The notes beneath the pieces were generated by a model. That model saw only the letters and a program-made list of their open reading frames with translations, was not told the origin of the DNA and ran no database searches. From Octadecabacter arcticus 238 (GTDB taxonomy: Bacteria > Pseudomonadota > Alphaproteobacteria > Rhodobacterales > Rhodobacteraceae), in NCBI RefSeq assembly GCF_000155735.2, contig NC_020908.1, forward strand, positions 4,959,501 to 5,023,500: a stretch of DNA of 64,000 nucleotides. Direction: 5' to 3'. A program made the translations under genes and the position numbers. This document shows, in pieces, positions 17,033 to 26,531 of the stretch (positions within the stretch are counted from its first letter, which is position 1; every line of letters begins with the position of its first letter).

Positions 17033-17707
17033 ATGACCAAACCCAAGCAATCTGGTGCCTTTTCAGGCCACCGTTTCCCACCTGAGATTATCTCATACGC
17101 CGTCTGGGCCTATCATTGATTTCCCATGAGTTTGCGCGATGCTGAGGATCTGTTAGCCGCACGCGGTGTTGTGGTCAGCTACGAGACCATCCGCGCTTGG
17201 GTTGCTAAATTCGGGTTACAATATGCCAAGGCGATCCGCCGAGATCGACCTAAAGTGGCGGACAAATGGCACCTGGACGGAGTCGCCCTTCCGATAAATG
17301 GTAAGAAGTATTGGCTGTGGCGCGCTGTCGACAGCAAAGGTGATGTGCTGGACATCCTCGTGCAGTCTCGGCGCAATAAACGGGCCGCCATTCGGTTCTT
17401 CCGCAAACTATTCAAGGCATTTGGTGAGCCACGGGTGATCGTCACCGATAAACTCCGAAGCTATGGCGCCGCCTTGAAGGAGCTTGCTCCGGGAATAGAG
17501 CATCGCAGTCATAGGGGGCTCAACAATCGATCCGAAGGGTCACACAGGCCGACCCGACGGCGAGAAAAGGTCATGGGGAGGTTCAAATCGCCGAGGCAAG
17601 CCCAGCGATTTCTTTCCGTTCATGATCAGGTCCAAACCGTCTTCCGCCCGCGCCGCCACACCCTTTCAGCAGCTGCCTATCGCCAGACGAGAGCCGATGC
17701 CCGTTGA
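17033..17707 (+). pseudogene. IS6-family transposase with an in-frame UGA
   Basis: Full frame from ATG 17033: TKPKQSGAFSGHRFPPEIIS, YAVWAYH, then TGA at 17117-17119, then FPMSLRDAEDLLAARGVVVSYETIRAW. DDE residues intact: KWHLDGVAL, VIVTDKLRSYGAAL, NRSEGSHRPTRRREK. A different IS6 subtype from the copies at 3.5 and 42.5 kb. A restart at ATG 17126 would lack the N-terminal helix. Confidence 0.85.
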
Positions 17708-17988
17708 GTTTGGGACGGCATCACGCGTGAGCTTAAGGCTGCTTGAGATCTAGCGCCCCGGCTATCGTTGCGAAGATAGCCAACAACTTGACGATGCCGG
17801 AAGGCGACCTGATTGGCGGATCGAAGAACAGCTATGTGGCAAAGACTGGAGCCAATGCTTGCGCGTTTTGAGAATTTCCCGACATTTGTACGCGACAAAA
17901 GGCAAGGTTTCTTTGGCAATTTTGATTGCCGCGTCGGAAAACCGCACCAGACTAGCGGCAAACAACGATGGGGTGCCTTTTTATTGGA
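17708..17988. other. No gene recognised between IS6 and the small minus-strand gene
   Basis: Frames are open on both strands here but give no family resemblance and no ribosome binding site. It probably holds the right end of the IS6 element and eroded sequence. Confidence 0.3.
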
Positions 17989-18210
17989 TCAACGCCGACA
18001 CCGCGCTCTGCCAGATTTTGACCTGATGGATTCAACAGGTTGATCAGCCTCTTTTTCAAAACGGGCCTTGCGAAGTTTGGCGGACTTTTCATAGCGTTTA
18101 TGAGCGTCTTCATCGTTAATCTGCTTTACAACGCGTGTAGTCTTGTCGAGCATCGTTTCCTTTTGAGGTTGTGCTCTAGGAACCTCAATCGTCTTTTCTG
18201 GATTTGCCAT
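17989..18210 (-). CDS. Small charged hypothetical protein (73 aa)
   Basis: A clear AAGGAG site precedes the ATG at 18210. The sequence is highly charged and helical (KETMLDKTTRVVKQINDEDA..RYEKSAKLRKARFEKEA). It follows the universal stress protein gene on the same strand after a 105-base gap, so it may share its transcript. The last residues (SGRARCRR) may be non-native. Function unknown. Confidence 0.6.
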   Translation of the reverse strand: MANPEKTIEVPRAQPQKETMLDKTTRVVKQINDEDAHKRYEKSAKLRKARFEKEADQPVESIRSKSGRARCRR

Positions 18211-18315
18211 TAACTTTTCTCCTTAATCTATTCCGCGCTGGGTCGCGGCGGCGCAACGTCAGCTTTCATGTCTGGTCATTTTAGCCCTTTGGCCCAACTG
18301 CAAACAGCCGACGGG

Positions 18316-19047
18316 CTACGCGGCCTCTGGCACGACCAAAACAGGACAGGGTGCGGATTTAGTGACCCTGCGCGCGATGGAAGGATCGAACAAAGTTTTG
18401 AGCCAAGACCGGTTAGGAGACCCGACAACAATGACATCAGCGTCGCAGTCATCGGCGTAATCGACGATCACTTTCTCGACGTCGCCGCCTCGCACCTCAA
18501 TCTCTGTCTCGACATTCGAACCGCTTTCGACCCGCAACTCCGCTAGTTGCTGACCACGGTCTTCGATGATTTGCGCATTATCAGCCACGACGATAGGGAT
18601 CGTGGTGCCTATTCGCCCTGCAGCGACCAATCCGGCCCCTTCAAATTGCGACGGGACGACATTCAACAAAAACACCTTACCGCCGGTAACCTCCGCCATA
18701 TCATAGGCGAAATCCGCAATCTCACGGTTTAAGTCCTGATCAACTGTTGTCACAACCATGATCCGTTGGAAGCGGGCAGTTTGAAGATCTATGCTCTCAA
18801 CTGTCTCGGCCTTTTTGATTTTTTCCAACTGGATCAACGCAGATTGAAGGTCCTTTGAACTATACGACAAATTGCCGACAGCTATACCTTCGGCCGTGGC
18901 TTCAATCGACAAATTCGCGTCGAGTACCATGGATCGCAAGACCTTTTCTTTATCGTCCAAGCTCAGCTTTTTATCGCACAGAACTTGTTCTGGCGTTTCA
19001 AAATAGGGTGAAGGGTTCGATATTCTCATTTTTGAATAGATGGTCAT
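18316..19047 (-). CDS. Universal stress protein (UspA family) with N-terminal extension
   Basis: 243 aa; the ATG at 19047 is chosen because an AAGGAG site lies 4 bases before it. Residues 1-90 form an extension (SPYFETPEQVLCDKKLSLDD..KVLRSMVLDANLSIEATAEG) that looks like a helical accessory part. The UspA domain follows: FQRIMVVTTVDQDLNREIADFA, VFLLNVVPS, then DVIVVGSPNRSWLKTLFDPSIARRV and CPVLVVPE. The GxxGxnGS/T nucleotide loop is not canonical, so ATP binding is uncertain. Cytoplasmic stress response role by family. Confidence 0.85.
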   Translation of the reverse strand: MTIYSKMRISNPSPYFETPEQVLCDKKLSLDDKEKVLRSMVLDANLSIEATAEGIAVGNLSYSSKDLQSALIQLEKIKKAETVESIDLQTARFQRIMVVTTVDQDLNREIADFAYDMAEVTGGKVFLLNVVPSQFEGAGLVAAGRIGTTIPIVVADNAQIIEDRGQQLAELRVESGSNVETEIEVRGGDVEKVIVDYADDCDADVIVVGSPNRSWLKTLFDPSIARRVTKSAPCPVLVVPEAA

Positions 19048-20049
19048 GGATCTCCTTTTTGGTCGCGACCGAATATTAATCGGGCAACTTTCGTAGGTAG
19101 ATTGTTTTTTTCGACTGCCAAGTTTAGTTGAGCCGACTAGGAACCTGCGGGCGATTTGAACGTTGTCCACTGCGCGCATCTGACCCAGCTGTCATGTGGG
19201 CTTTGTTAGTTCTGATACCAATAACATATAATAAAAAAAGGAAAAAATCAAGGTCACGGCCGTCGGGTGTGTCCTCATGATGGTGTTTTCGCTGTTTCGG
19301 ATTAGCTTCGTAAGGCACACAAAGTGTACCAAAACATGTCGTGTTGTCCGGCATGTTTCCTTTCAAATCAGCATAACACGATCAACTGCGCGGCCCTTCG
19401 CCCGATGATCCCTGCGCGGTGCGTTTGCCCCCAAATGCGCCTGCACGTAGAGCTATGGCAGATGAGGAAGATGCGTTTGAACATCGGGCGGCCACTATTG
19501 AATACGAGGGAGACTTCGCGCAGTAGTTCGCAGAGGTCTTAGCGAGGCAAGGCAGGGGGTAGTGGGAAGGCCGTTTTGCCGAGATGGGCGATACAATGCA
19601 GCGCAAGTATAATGTGCTACGCAGTAGCATCTGCATCGGTGCGTAGTATTGCCGCTATCTGCTCAAAAGGGGACCTCCAAGATCGAAGCCTCAATCTCCG
19701 CTCCCTAGTCTTTCTAGCTTGAAACATCTTGACCCCAAGCGACCAATAGCTTTGCATAACGGGATCAGCCAAGGAGGCTACCCTAATGCCGTTTGTAAAT
19801 ACGCTCGCAAAGCAATTGATGGCTTATGCAGCGGCGCAGAACTTTGTGGGCGTCTGCCAAAGTTTTCGGCCCCATCTGGAGGGCGGCGTCAAGATGCTCA
19901 GTTCGCGTTTTGCACCCTGATGCATCCGCTAGAAAGCGCTCTAAAAGTCAAAAACATCTGTGGCATGAGGCTTCAGCAATGATCCAGGCTGCCAAGTTCC
20001 ATCCCACTATTGAAGAGGCGGACTGCGCCTTTGTCGATAACAAGCAGCT
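19048..20049. other. 1-kb stretch of decayed fragments
   Basis: Two hints of lost genes. Near 19456 a frame reads ADEEDAFEHRAATIEYEGDFAQ before a stop, like small acidic proteins of integrative elements. At 19970-20050 a frame ends AAKFHPTIEEADCAFVDNKQL, a plausible C-terminus of an unidentified protein. Neither is assignable; no RNA gene seen. Confidence 0.35.
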
Positions 20050-20958
20050 TTGAGGCAGAGCGGATTGCAACACTCTCCCTCTTATGGTGTTGGCCTCGCT
20101 CTGGCTGGGGCACTCTTGTTGACGCCAGATGTGCTCCTCATGCGCATTTCCGGCATGTCCACCTTTCAGATGCTGGGATGGCGTGGGCTCTGTCTCGGGC
20201 TTATTTTCCTCCTGGCTTGGTGGCTGACAAGTAAAGTCTGGCGCGCCGACCTTGCAGCGCTTGGAAGCAGTACTGCGCTCATCGTGATCGCATGCCAAGT
20301 AATGAACACGACGCTTTTTCCCATGGGGATTTCAATAGCGCCGGTCGCGCCGGTTCTGCTAGGCGTCGCTACTGTGCCAATCTGGTCAGCGTTGCTGGCC
20401 CGGCAGCTTTATGGCGAAACTACAACCCGCGCGACATGGATCGCCATCACTCTGGTTATGGTGGGCTTGACATTGGCCGTGACTGACAAGGGTGAGGACG
20501 CTCTGGACGCATATGCCCTTGCCGGAGCAGCTTGCGGGCTTGGCGTCGCCTTCGCCCTCGCACTGACTTTCGTCATATTGCGCCACAACCCCAGCCTGCC
20601 GCTACTCTTGGTGATTGGCCTAGGTTCGCTGGCGTCGGGCACTTCTGGCTGGCTGATCATTGGTCCAGCTCAGATGACTGATGGAACGGTCTGGGCCGTT
20701 TTGGTGAGCGCCTTGCTCATCTTGCCGTTGTCTTTCTTCGCGCTCAACGAGGCCTCCCGACACACCGCCGCCGCTAATGTCAGCTTGCTGCTGTTGTTGG
20801 AGACGGTGCTTGCGCCAGTCTGGGTGTGGCTTGGCACCGGCGAAGCGCCATCACCACGCATGATGGCCGGAGGTGCAGTGGTGGTCGCTACACTCACGGT
20901 CTACGTGCTCAGCGCGCGGCGCCTTCGTGGTCAGCCACCGAACACCCACATTATCTAA
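20050..20958 (+). CDS. EamA/DMT-family transporter
   Basis: 302 codons from TTG 20050, whose start overlaps the preceding remnant; the true start may differ. About ten hydrophobic helices in two EamA halves (YGVGLALAGALLLTPDVLLM, LGLIFLLAWWL, ... GAVVVATLTVYVLSARRL). Drug/metabolite superfamily exporter; substrate unknown. Typical length about 300 aa, so apparently complete. Confidence 0.82.
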   Translation: MRQSGLQHSPSYGVGLALAGALLLTPDVLLMRISGMSTFQMLGWRGLCLGLIFLLAWWLTSKVWRADLAALGSSTALIVIACQVMNTTLFPMGISIAPVAPVLLGVATVPIWSALLARQLYGETTTRATWIAITLVMVGLTLAVTDKGEDALDAYALAGAACGLGVAFALALTFVILRHNPSLPLLLVIGLGSLASGTSGWLIIGPAQMTDGTVWAVLVSALLILPLSFFALNEASRHTAAANVSLLLLLETVLAPVWVWLGTGEAPSPRMMAGGAVVVATLTVYVLSARRLRGQPPNTHII

Positions 20959-21076
20959 AACAAAATTCGCGACTGGGCCAGTCATGCACAGGATTGCGTC
21001 ACTATATTTCTAATCTTTCATGGCCGAGTTGCACGGATCAACTTTAGCTTGGACCGCGCCCTACCCGAGACGGATT

Positions 21077-22033
21077 TCAGGCGGTGCGTTCGAATTGCGG
21101 GCGACCGAGTTCGGTCATCCGGTTCAGCACGCGGACGCCAATCTTCGCTTCCGTTTTCTGCTTTTCGAAGGCGCGAGCTTTTAGCTTGGGCCCGATGACG
21201 GCCTTCCAGCGGCCCATGAGGGTTTCGCCTCGGCTGCGTTGATTGTAGCCAGAGGCTTTCTGCCAGGCCATCCTCCCGCGGGCTGCGATGTCGGCGATAT
21301 GGCAGTCTCGCGCCGTCGAATCCTGGCCCGCAATGGCGCTCAGGATCGCGGTTTTGGGAGGTGGGATCGTGACCTCGATCATCGATCCGAACCGAGCGGC
21401 AAGCAAATCAGATGTTGGTTCTCCATCGTAAGCGCCGTCCATTGCCCGGCAGGCGATGCTTGCATCGCTGAGAGGGGCCAGAAAGAGAGCAACCGGGCCG
21501 TCGACCTGATCAAGCAGGCCAGGCAAGGCCGTTGGATCTCCGACTTCATCTGTGGTCAGATCGGAGCTGACAATCTCGCCACTGACAAGATCGAGACCGA
21601 GGTGCAGCTTGCGCCAAGAGCGCCGTTTGCGTTTGGTTTTATGCTTTTCCTCAAGCCATTCGCCTTTACCGAATATCTTCAGGCAGGTACTGTCAACGAC
21701 GAGGCGTATCGCGGCTTGCTTGTCCGCCCTTGGACTCGTCTGCAATATCACGCCGTTCCCCCAGCGAGACAGGGTTGAGAAATCAGGCACTGCAATCTCA
21801 ACCCCCAGTATTCCCGTGATGCCGCGCATAAAGCCTTGGGTCTGGCGCAGCGGTTGCTTGAAAAGCATGCCCAAGGTCAGACAAAGTTCAATCGCTAGGT
21901 CCGAGTAGCGCGGCTGCCCTCCACGTGTCGTTCGGCGCGCCGCCGACCACATACCAAGCGCCTCATCGCTGATCCAAACCGTCAGATCACCGCGCCGCCT
22001 CAAACCCTGATTGTATTCAGCCAAGTTGGTCAC
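21077..22033 (-). CDS. IS5-family transposase
   Basis: 318 aa, intact. N-terminal RRRGDLTVWISDEALGMWSA; DDE core IRLVVDSTCLKIFGKGEWLEEKH (D), LSDASIACRAMDGAYDGEP (D), GYNQRSRGETLMGRWKAVIGPKLKAR (E). It lies between two EamA genes. A fragment of the same type is at 14953-15091 and a decayed copy at 23.2-23.5 kb. Confidence 0.93.
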   Translation of the reverse strand: MTNLAEYNQGLRRRGDLTVWISDEALGMWSAARRTTRGGQPRYSDLAIELCLTLGMLFKQPLRQTQGFMRGITGILGVEIAVPDFSTLSRWGNGVILQTSPRADKQAAIRLVVDSTCLKIFGKGEWLEEKHKTKRKRRSWRKLHLGLDLVSGEIVSSDLTTDEVGDPTALPGLLDQVDGPVALFLAPLSDASIACRAMDGAYDGEPTSDLLAARFGSMIEVTIPPPKTAILSAIAGQDSTARDCHIADIAARGRMAWQKASGYNQRSRGETLMGRWKAVIGPKLKARAFEKQKTEAKIGVRVLNRMTELGRPQFERTA

Positions 22034-22072
22034 CTGATGCTTTTGCTTCGGGATCTTCGCACGGTGCTTATC

Positions 22073-22954
22073 TTATGCTGTCTGTCGGCTTTCCCGAATA
22101 ACGATGAATATGCCGCTCACCACAATCACAGCCGCTCCCGCGAGCGTCCACATTTCGGGGGTGTCACCCCAGATCAGCCACCCGAATAGGGACGCCCAGA
22201 TCAGCGCCGTATAGTCGAACGGTGCTACCACCGCCGCGGGCGCAAAGCGGAAGGCCTGCCCGATCAACGTGATCCCCAGTGTGCCAAACACAGCCAGCGC
22301 TACAAGGAATGGCAAATCACTGACCTGCACTTGCACCCAAACTACGAAAGCTAAGGGTGCGGCATAGAGCATGGGAAAGAGCATTACGAAGAACATCATC
22401 GTCCACATACTCTCCCGGGGGCCAAGAAAGCGCGCGCTGATCATAAAGAGCGCATAAAGGCCGGCTGTACCAATCACGTAAAGTGATGCGGGTTGAAAGG
22501 TAGCCCCACCGGGCCGCACGATGATAAAGACACCGATGAACCCGACCAGCACCGCGCCCCACCGTCGCCAGCCGACCGTCTCTCCCAGCAGTGGAACCGA
22601 GAGGGCAGTGATAAAAATCGGGGCCGAAAAGACCAGGGCGGTGGCCTCGGCCAGCGCTAAAGCCTCGAGCCCCTTGAAAAACATGTAAGCCCCTCCCAGC
22701 ATCAATAGGCCGCGTATTGCATGGACACGCAGGTGGTTTGAGACAAAACCAGAGACCCCAATTTTATACATCACCACGGCACCCACCATGGGCAAGGCAA
22801 TGAGGTTGCGCAGAAACACGATCTGTACCGGATCGTAGCGCTCGACCAGCAATTTCGCGATGGCGTCGTTCATAGAAAGGAAAGCGACACCCGCGCATAT
22901 TGTCAGGATCGCCTGCCGCGTACGACCAGCTTCGATCGCGGTTCTCGCTGTCAT
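22073..22954 (-). CDS. EamA/DMT-family transporter
   Basis: 293 aa with ten predicted helices. Roseobacter-type DMT: FLSMNDAIAKLLVERYDPVQIVFLR at the start, IRGLLMLGGAYMFFKGLEALALAEATALVFSAPIFITALSV in the first half, and GQAFRFAPAAVVAPFDYTALIWASLFGWLIWGD in the second. Inner membrane exporter of small metabolites; substrate not predictable. Confidence 0.9.
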   Translation of the reverse strand: MTARTAIEAGRTRQAILTICAGVAFLSMNDAIAKLLVERYDPVQIVFLRNLIALPMVGAVVMYKIGVSGFVSNHLRVHAIRGLLMLGGAYMFFKGLEALALAEATALVFSAPIFITALSVPLLGETVGWRRWGAVLVGFIGVFIIVRPGGATFQPASLYVIGTAGLYALFMISARFLGPRESMWTMMFFVMLFPMLYAAPLAFVVWVQVQVSDLPFLVALAVFGTLGITLIGQAFRFAPAAVVAPFDYTALIWASLFGWLIWGDTPEMWTLAGAAVIVVSGIFIVIRESRQTA

Positions 22955-23209
22955 CTTTTACTTCCCCTCCTCGTCTGCATGGCAGGACTAGCAGGCGTGC
23001 ACGTATGATACCACGGCAGACCTGTTTTACTGTTCCGCGAGCCCCGTCTCCAGCAACTTCTCATGGTTTGGCGGAACACGCAGGCCCTCCAACCCGATGG
23101 CCACCAAGAGCCGTCAGTTGTTACGAATGCACAGCAAACGCCACGACGTGGGCTGCGGAACTGGCGGCAAGGAAGCTGGGACGTAGGGCTGAGCGTGCGG
23201 TTACCTCTG

Positions 23210-23490
23210 TCCCTTCGAAACGTTGAGAATGTTTGTCCCAATCCTGGCTTCAGTTTTTTGGTTTGGAAAGTTCCGAGCTTTCAGTTTGGGGCCGATGACC
23301 ATCTTCCAGCGGCCCATTTGTGCTTCGCCTCGGCTCCGGTGATTGTAGCCGCTGTTAACTTGCCATGCCAGGCGTCCCTAGTCTCGAATCTCCGCGATGT
23401 GTTTATCCCGGGGCGTTGGATCACGGGCAGCATCGAGGCTGAGAACGGCCGTGATCGGAGGCGGGATTGCTGGGAGTTGCGATCGCGGTG
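23210..23490 (-). pseudogene. IS5-family transposase C-terminal remnant
   Basis: The minus strand, across frameshifts, reads PPPITAVLSLDAARDPTPRDKHIAEI and then QVNSGYNHRSRGEAQMGRWK, MVIGPKLKARNFPNQKTEARIGTNILN, parallel to the C-terminus of the IS5 at 21077-22033. At least one frame change and an internal stop; the N-terminal half is missing. Confidence 0.75.
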
Positions 23491-23635
23491 CCGGATTTCT
23501 CCACCCTCTCGCGCAGGGGTGAGGGTCTGACTTTGCACGCGACGCGCAAGACGGTCCGATCTGATCCCGGGCCTTGCTGAACTTCGCATCATGCATATCT
23601 CTTAATAGTAAGACTTGAAACCAGGAGGATATCAG

Positions 23636-23808
23636 ATGGCAGGCAACTTGAATGCTTTGAAAGAAAACATGCATCGCTCGAAAAGAACATCACCCGCGAG
23701 CAAAAGCGCCCCGGCAGCGATGATCTCGAAATCAAAGATATGAAGAAGCGTAAGCTGGTCATCAAAGAGGATATCCTCCTACTTGAACACCGCGGCGCAA
23801 CCGCTTGA
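23636..23808 (+). pseudogene. DUF465/YdcH-family small protein, frameshifted
   Basis: A good site (CCAGGAGG) precedes ATG 23636. It starts MAGNLNALKE, then one A appears missing in the A-run at about 23666; the next frame continues HASLEKNITREQKRPGSDDL, EIKDMKKRKLVIKEDILLLE, the YdcH/DUF465 coiled-coil pattern (HxxLExxIxxEQKRPGSDDLEI). Short cytoplasmic family, function unknown. Confidence 0.75.
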
Positions 23809-23857
23809 TGTCATCGGGACGCGGGCAAGACCCACGCCCTTTGTTATTTAAGGCTCA

Positions 23858-23995
23858 GGGGAGAGTACCCCAAAGCGTGGGGCAATTGCGTTTTCGGGAT
23901 GATCTGACATATTTCCTCGATGCCTGTACCGTTGGAAATTCTTCAACTCAAACTTCAGCTTCTGGGGACCAGCCCCACGCTTTGGGGTGCTCTCC
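23858..23995. repeat. Small inverted-repeat element (about 136 bp)
   Basis: GAGAGTACCCCAAAGCGTGG at 23861 is mirrored by CCACGCTTTGGGGTGCTCTC ending at 23994, 22-23 bp arms with one mismatch. A half copy, GAGAGTACCCCAAA.CG, occurs alone at about 25173. This looks like a MITE or a repeated structured intergenic element. The intervening 90 bases encode nothing convincing. Confidence 0.6.
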
Positions 23996-24210
23996 ATCAA
24001 GTCGTACACGAACAAGACGTTAGACAAAGAAATTCCGGGCACAAAGGCCCAGCGAAGTACAACAGGGAGATATAAAGCGGCAAAACCGCTCTACCCTGTA
24101 TATTTATGAGGCAGAGTTGAAGCGAACAAGCACTAACGGCTATCTTGGACGCATCCCCGCCATGCGTTTGTCGCATAGGTCACGACCCTGAGCGATGTGA
24201 TGAGATGCAT

Positions 24211-25122
24211 TTAAGCGATCGCGGCGGCGCCATCACGAATACGGCGGCGATGGGTAATAATCTCATCCTGAACAAAATCGCGGAACGCCATGATGCGTTT
24301 GGATTGCCGCAGCTCTTCAGGATAGGCAAAGTAAACAGGGACTTCGCCGCTTTCAACCTCAGGCAGAACGCGCACCAGTGTGGGGAAGTCCTCGATCACA
24401 TAATCAGGCAAAACGCCAATACCGAGGTCGGACAGTACCGCCTGAAGCACACCAAAGTAATTGTTCACATGCAAAAGACTCGGTTTGTCATAGCTGAGCA
24501 GATGCCCAACCAGCGTCGCCCCCGCCGCCACCTGAAACGCGCTGGGGCTTTGACAAATGAGCCGATGACGGCCGATGTCCTCGATTTCATCGAAACCACC
24601 CACTTTGTCGAGGTATGCCTGCGACGCATAAAGCCGCATGCGCACTGTCATCAGCTTTTTGCGAACCAGATCGGCCTGTGAGGGTTCTTTCATGCGAATT
24701 GCCACGTCGGCTTCGCGCATTGGCAGGTCGAGCACGCGTTCTTCCAGCATCAGGTCGATGTTCAGGTCCGGATATTTTTCATAGAGTGCAGGCAGACGCG
24801 GCGCGAGCCAGAGGGTGCCAAAGCCTGTGGTGGTGGTGACCTTCAGTTCGCCAAAGACTTCTTCGGCGGAATCTTTAATTCGTGCACTGGCGACATCTAG
24901 GCGGCGCGACATGGATTTGGTTGCATCAAACAGCAGTTCGCCCTGTTCGGTCAGGATCAACCCACGGGCGTGACGGTGAAACAGAATCGTCGACAGTGAT
25001 TCTTCGAGCGCGCGAATTTGGCGTGACACTGCAGATTGCGACAAGTGTAGCTTGTCACCCGCAGCGGTCAGCGACCCTGCGTCAGCGACCGCGTGAAAAA
25101 TTCGTAACTTGTCCCAGTCCAT
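24211..25122 (-). CDS. LysR-family transcriptional regulator
   Basis: 303 aa from ATG 25122 (MDWDKLRIFHAVADAGSLTA); an ATG 6 codons upstream exists. HTH: GSLTAAGDKLHLSQSAVSRQIRALEESLS. Effector domain: VTTTTGFGTLWLAPRLPALY, VLDLPMREADVAIRM, VLQAVLSDLGIGVLPDYVI. Full length for LTTRs. Its usual divergent target is not visible: upstream is the solo GAGAGTACCCC repeat and eroded sequence, so the target may have been lost. Confidence 0.92.
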   Translation of the reverse strand: MDWDKLRIFHAVADAGSLTAAGDKLHLSQSAVSRQIRALEESLSTILFHRHARGLILTEQGELLFDATKSMSRRLDVASARIKDSAEEVFGELKVTTTTGFGTLWLAPRLPALYEKYPDLNIDLMLEERVLDLPMREADVAIRMKEPSQADLVRKKLMTVRMRLYASQAYLDKVGGFDEIEDIGRHRLICQSPSAFQVAAGATLVGHLLSYDKPSLLHVNNYFGVLQAVLSDLGIGVLPDYVIEDFPTLVRVLPEVESGEVPVYFAYPEELRQSKRIMAFRDFVQDEIITHRRRIRDGAAAIA

Positions 25123-25172
25123 CGGATATCCTTGCTGCATCTGTTACCGCTCACATGTTGGCACTTGTTACG

Positions 25173-25195
25173 AGAGTACCCCAAACCGCGTAGGA
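25173..25195. repeat. Solo half of the GAGAGTACCCC element
   Basis: GAGAGTACCCCAAACCGCG matches one arm of the inverted-repeat element at 23858-23995 with two differences. It lies in the upstream region of the LysR gene. No second arm is found within 300 bases. Confidence 0.4.
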
Positions 25196-25316
25196 AATAA
25201 CAGAACGTGGGAAATGGTGGCCTTTGAGGCGCAGCTGGGACCTCTGGCAGATCATCGGTACGCGCTACGACCAACCAGCATTATGGTCAACAACTTGACA
25301 ATGCCACGCGCAAGTT

Positions 25317-25345
25317 GGGGTCGAGTCCGGTAGGGGGCTAAATCG
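25317..25345. repeat. Solo Tn3-like terminal repeat
   Basis: GGGGTCGAGTCCGGTAGGGG followed by GCTAAATC resembles the 38-bp ends of the miniature element at 30525-30776 (GGGGTCGATTCTGGTAGGGG). Both are preceded by AGTT. The second end is absent, so this is a relic. Confidence 0.45.
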
Positions 25346-25466
25346 TATCATAAGGAATTTCGACCCTGGCTTTTGGCAATCTATATTCAGCGGCTGTCGC
25401 GATGCCCTAATTAACCAGATTCCAGAAAAAAACTATCGTTTGTTTTCAAGGCTAAATTGTACCGCG

Positions 25467-26531
25467 GATTCAACCCGCCAGTGCAACTTTACCCATGGTA
25501 TGATGCGTGAGGCAGCGATGCCCAAATGCTTCTCACCGTCTAAAGTAAAGGAACACAAATGCGAGCCTATCACCGCCTCACTGAGGGGCAGCGTAACCAG
25601 GTTTATGCGTTGAAGAAAGCAGGTTTGAAGCAATATGCCATTGCTGATTAGATCGGCGTGAACAAGTCGACGATTTCGCGGGAATTTAAGCGCAACACAG
25701 GCCTGCGCGGATATCGCCCCAAGCAGGCGCATCGTCTGGCTTGCTCGCGGTAGGCACAAATCTGCCGGACCCGTATCTCGGATGCGGCGTGGACTGGGAT
25801 TGGAGAGATGATCCGCGAAGACTGGAGCCCCGAGCAAATCACAGGCCATCTGAAAGACATTGGTGAGCCAAGCATCAGCCCAGAATGGATTTACCAGCAT
25901 CTCTATGCAGATAAGCGTAACGGTGGCGACCTTCACGACCGCCTGAGATGTCAAAAGCAACGGCGCAAGCGCTATGGCAGTACCGAGCGGCGCGGGCAGA
26001 TCAAGAATAGAGTATCCATTGAGAAACGCCCTGCAGTCGTTGACTTGCGTAGCCGCGTTGGGGATTGGGAAGCCGATACCTTGATCGGCAAGCAGGGACA
26101 CTAAGTCCTTGTGACACTGGTTGAGCGCAAGACGCGATTTACCGTTGCCATAAAGGCAGTCAATAAAACAGCGCGGGCTGTCACGGATGCGATCTGTGAT
26201 CACCTGAGGCCCTATCAGGAAAGGGTTCTCACCTTGACCTACGACAATGGCAGAGAATTTGCTTACCATAAAGAGATTGCCCGCGAGCTGACTGCCGAGG
26301 GTTTCTTCGCGCACCCCTATCACTCCTGGGAGCGGGGCCTCAACGAAAACACCAATGGTCTGATACGGCAATACATCCCAAAGGGAAAAGACATTGATGA
26401 TCTGAGTGATGAGGACGTGGCTAAGATCATCGAAAAGATTAACAGCCGGCCCAGAAAATGCCTTGGCTTTAAAACGCCAAATCAGCTATTCCTAGGGCCC
26501 AAACAGCATGTTGCACTGGCAAGTTGAATCC
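25467..26531 (+). mobile_element. IS30-family element, inactive copy
   Basis: Ends GGATTCAACCCGCCAGTGCA (left) and the near-inverse TGCACTGGCAAGTTGAATCC (right, ending 26531). Holds a stop-riddled transposase gene. The right end touches a second, inverted, truncated copy (26532-27227). Confidence 0.85.
25559..26527 (+). pseudogene. IS30 transposase with three nonsense codons
   Basis: 322-residue frame MRAYHRLTEGQRNQVYALKK...; stops at AIAD*IGVN, ACSR*AQIC and KQGH*VLV. DDE residues remain: GDWEADTLIG (D), LTYDNGREFAYHK (D), RGLNENTNGLIRQYIPKG (E). The inverted copy at 26.5-27.1 kb carries Q, Q and S at these three places, showing that these were sense codons. Confidence 0.9.

Noticed and set aside
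23848..24042. 64-codon minus-strand ORF across the inverted-repeat element
   Set aside because: It simply reads through both repeat arms; no conserved protein pattern.
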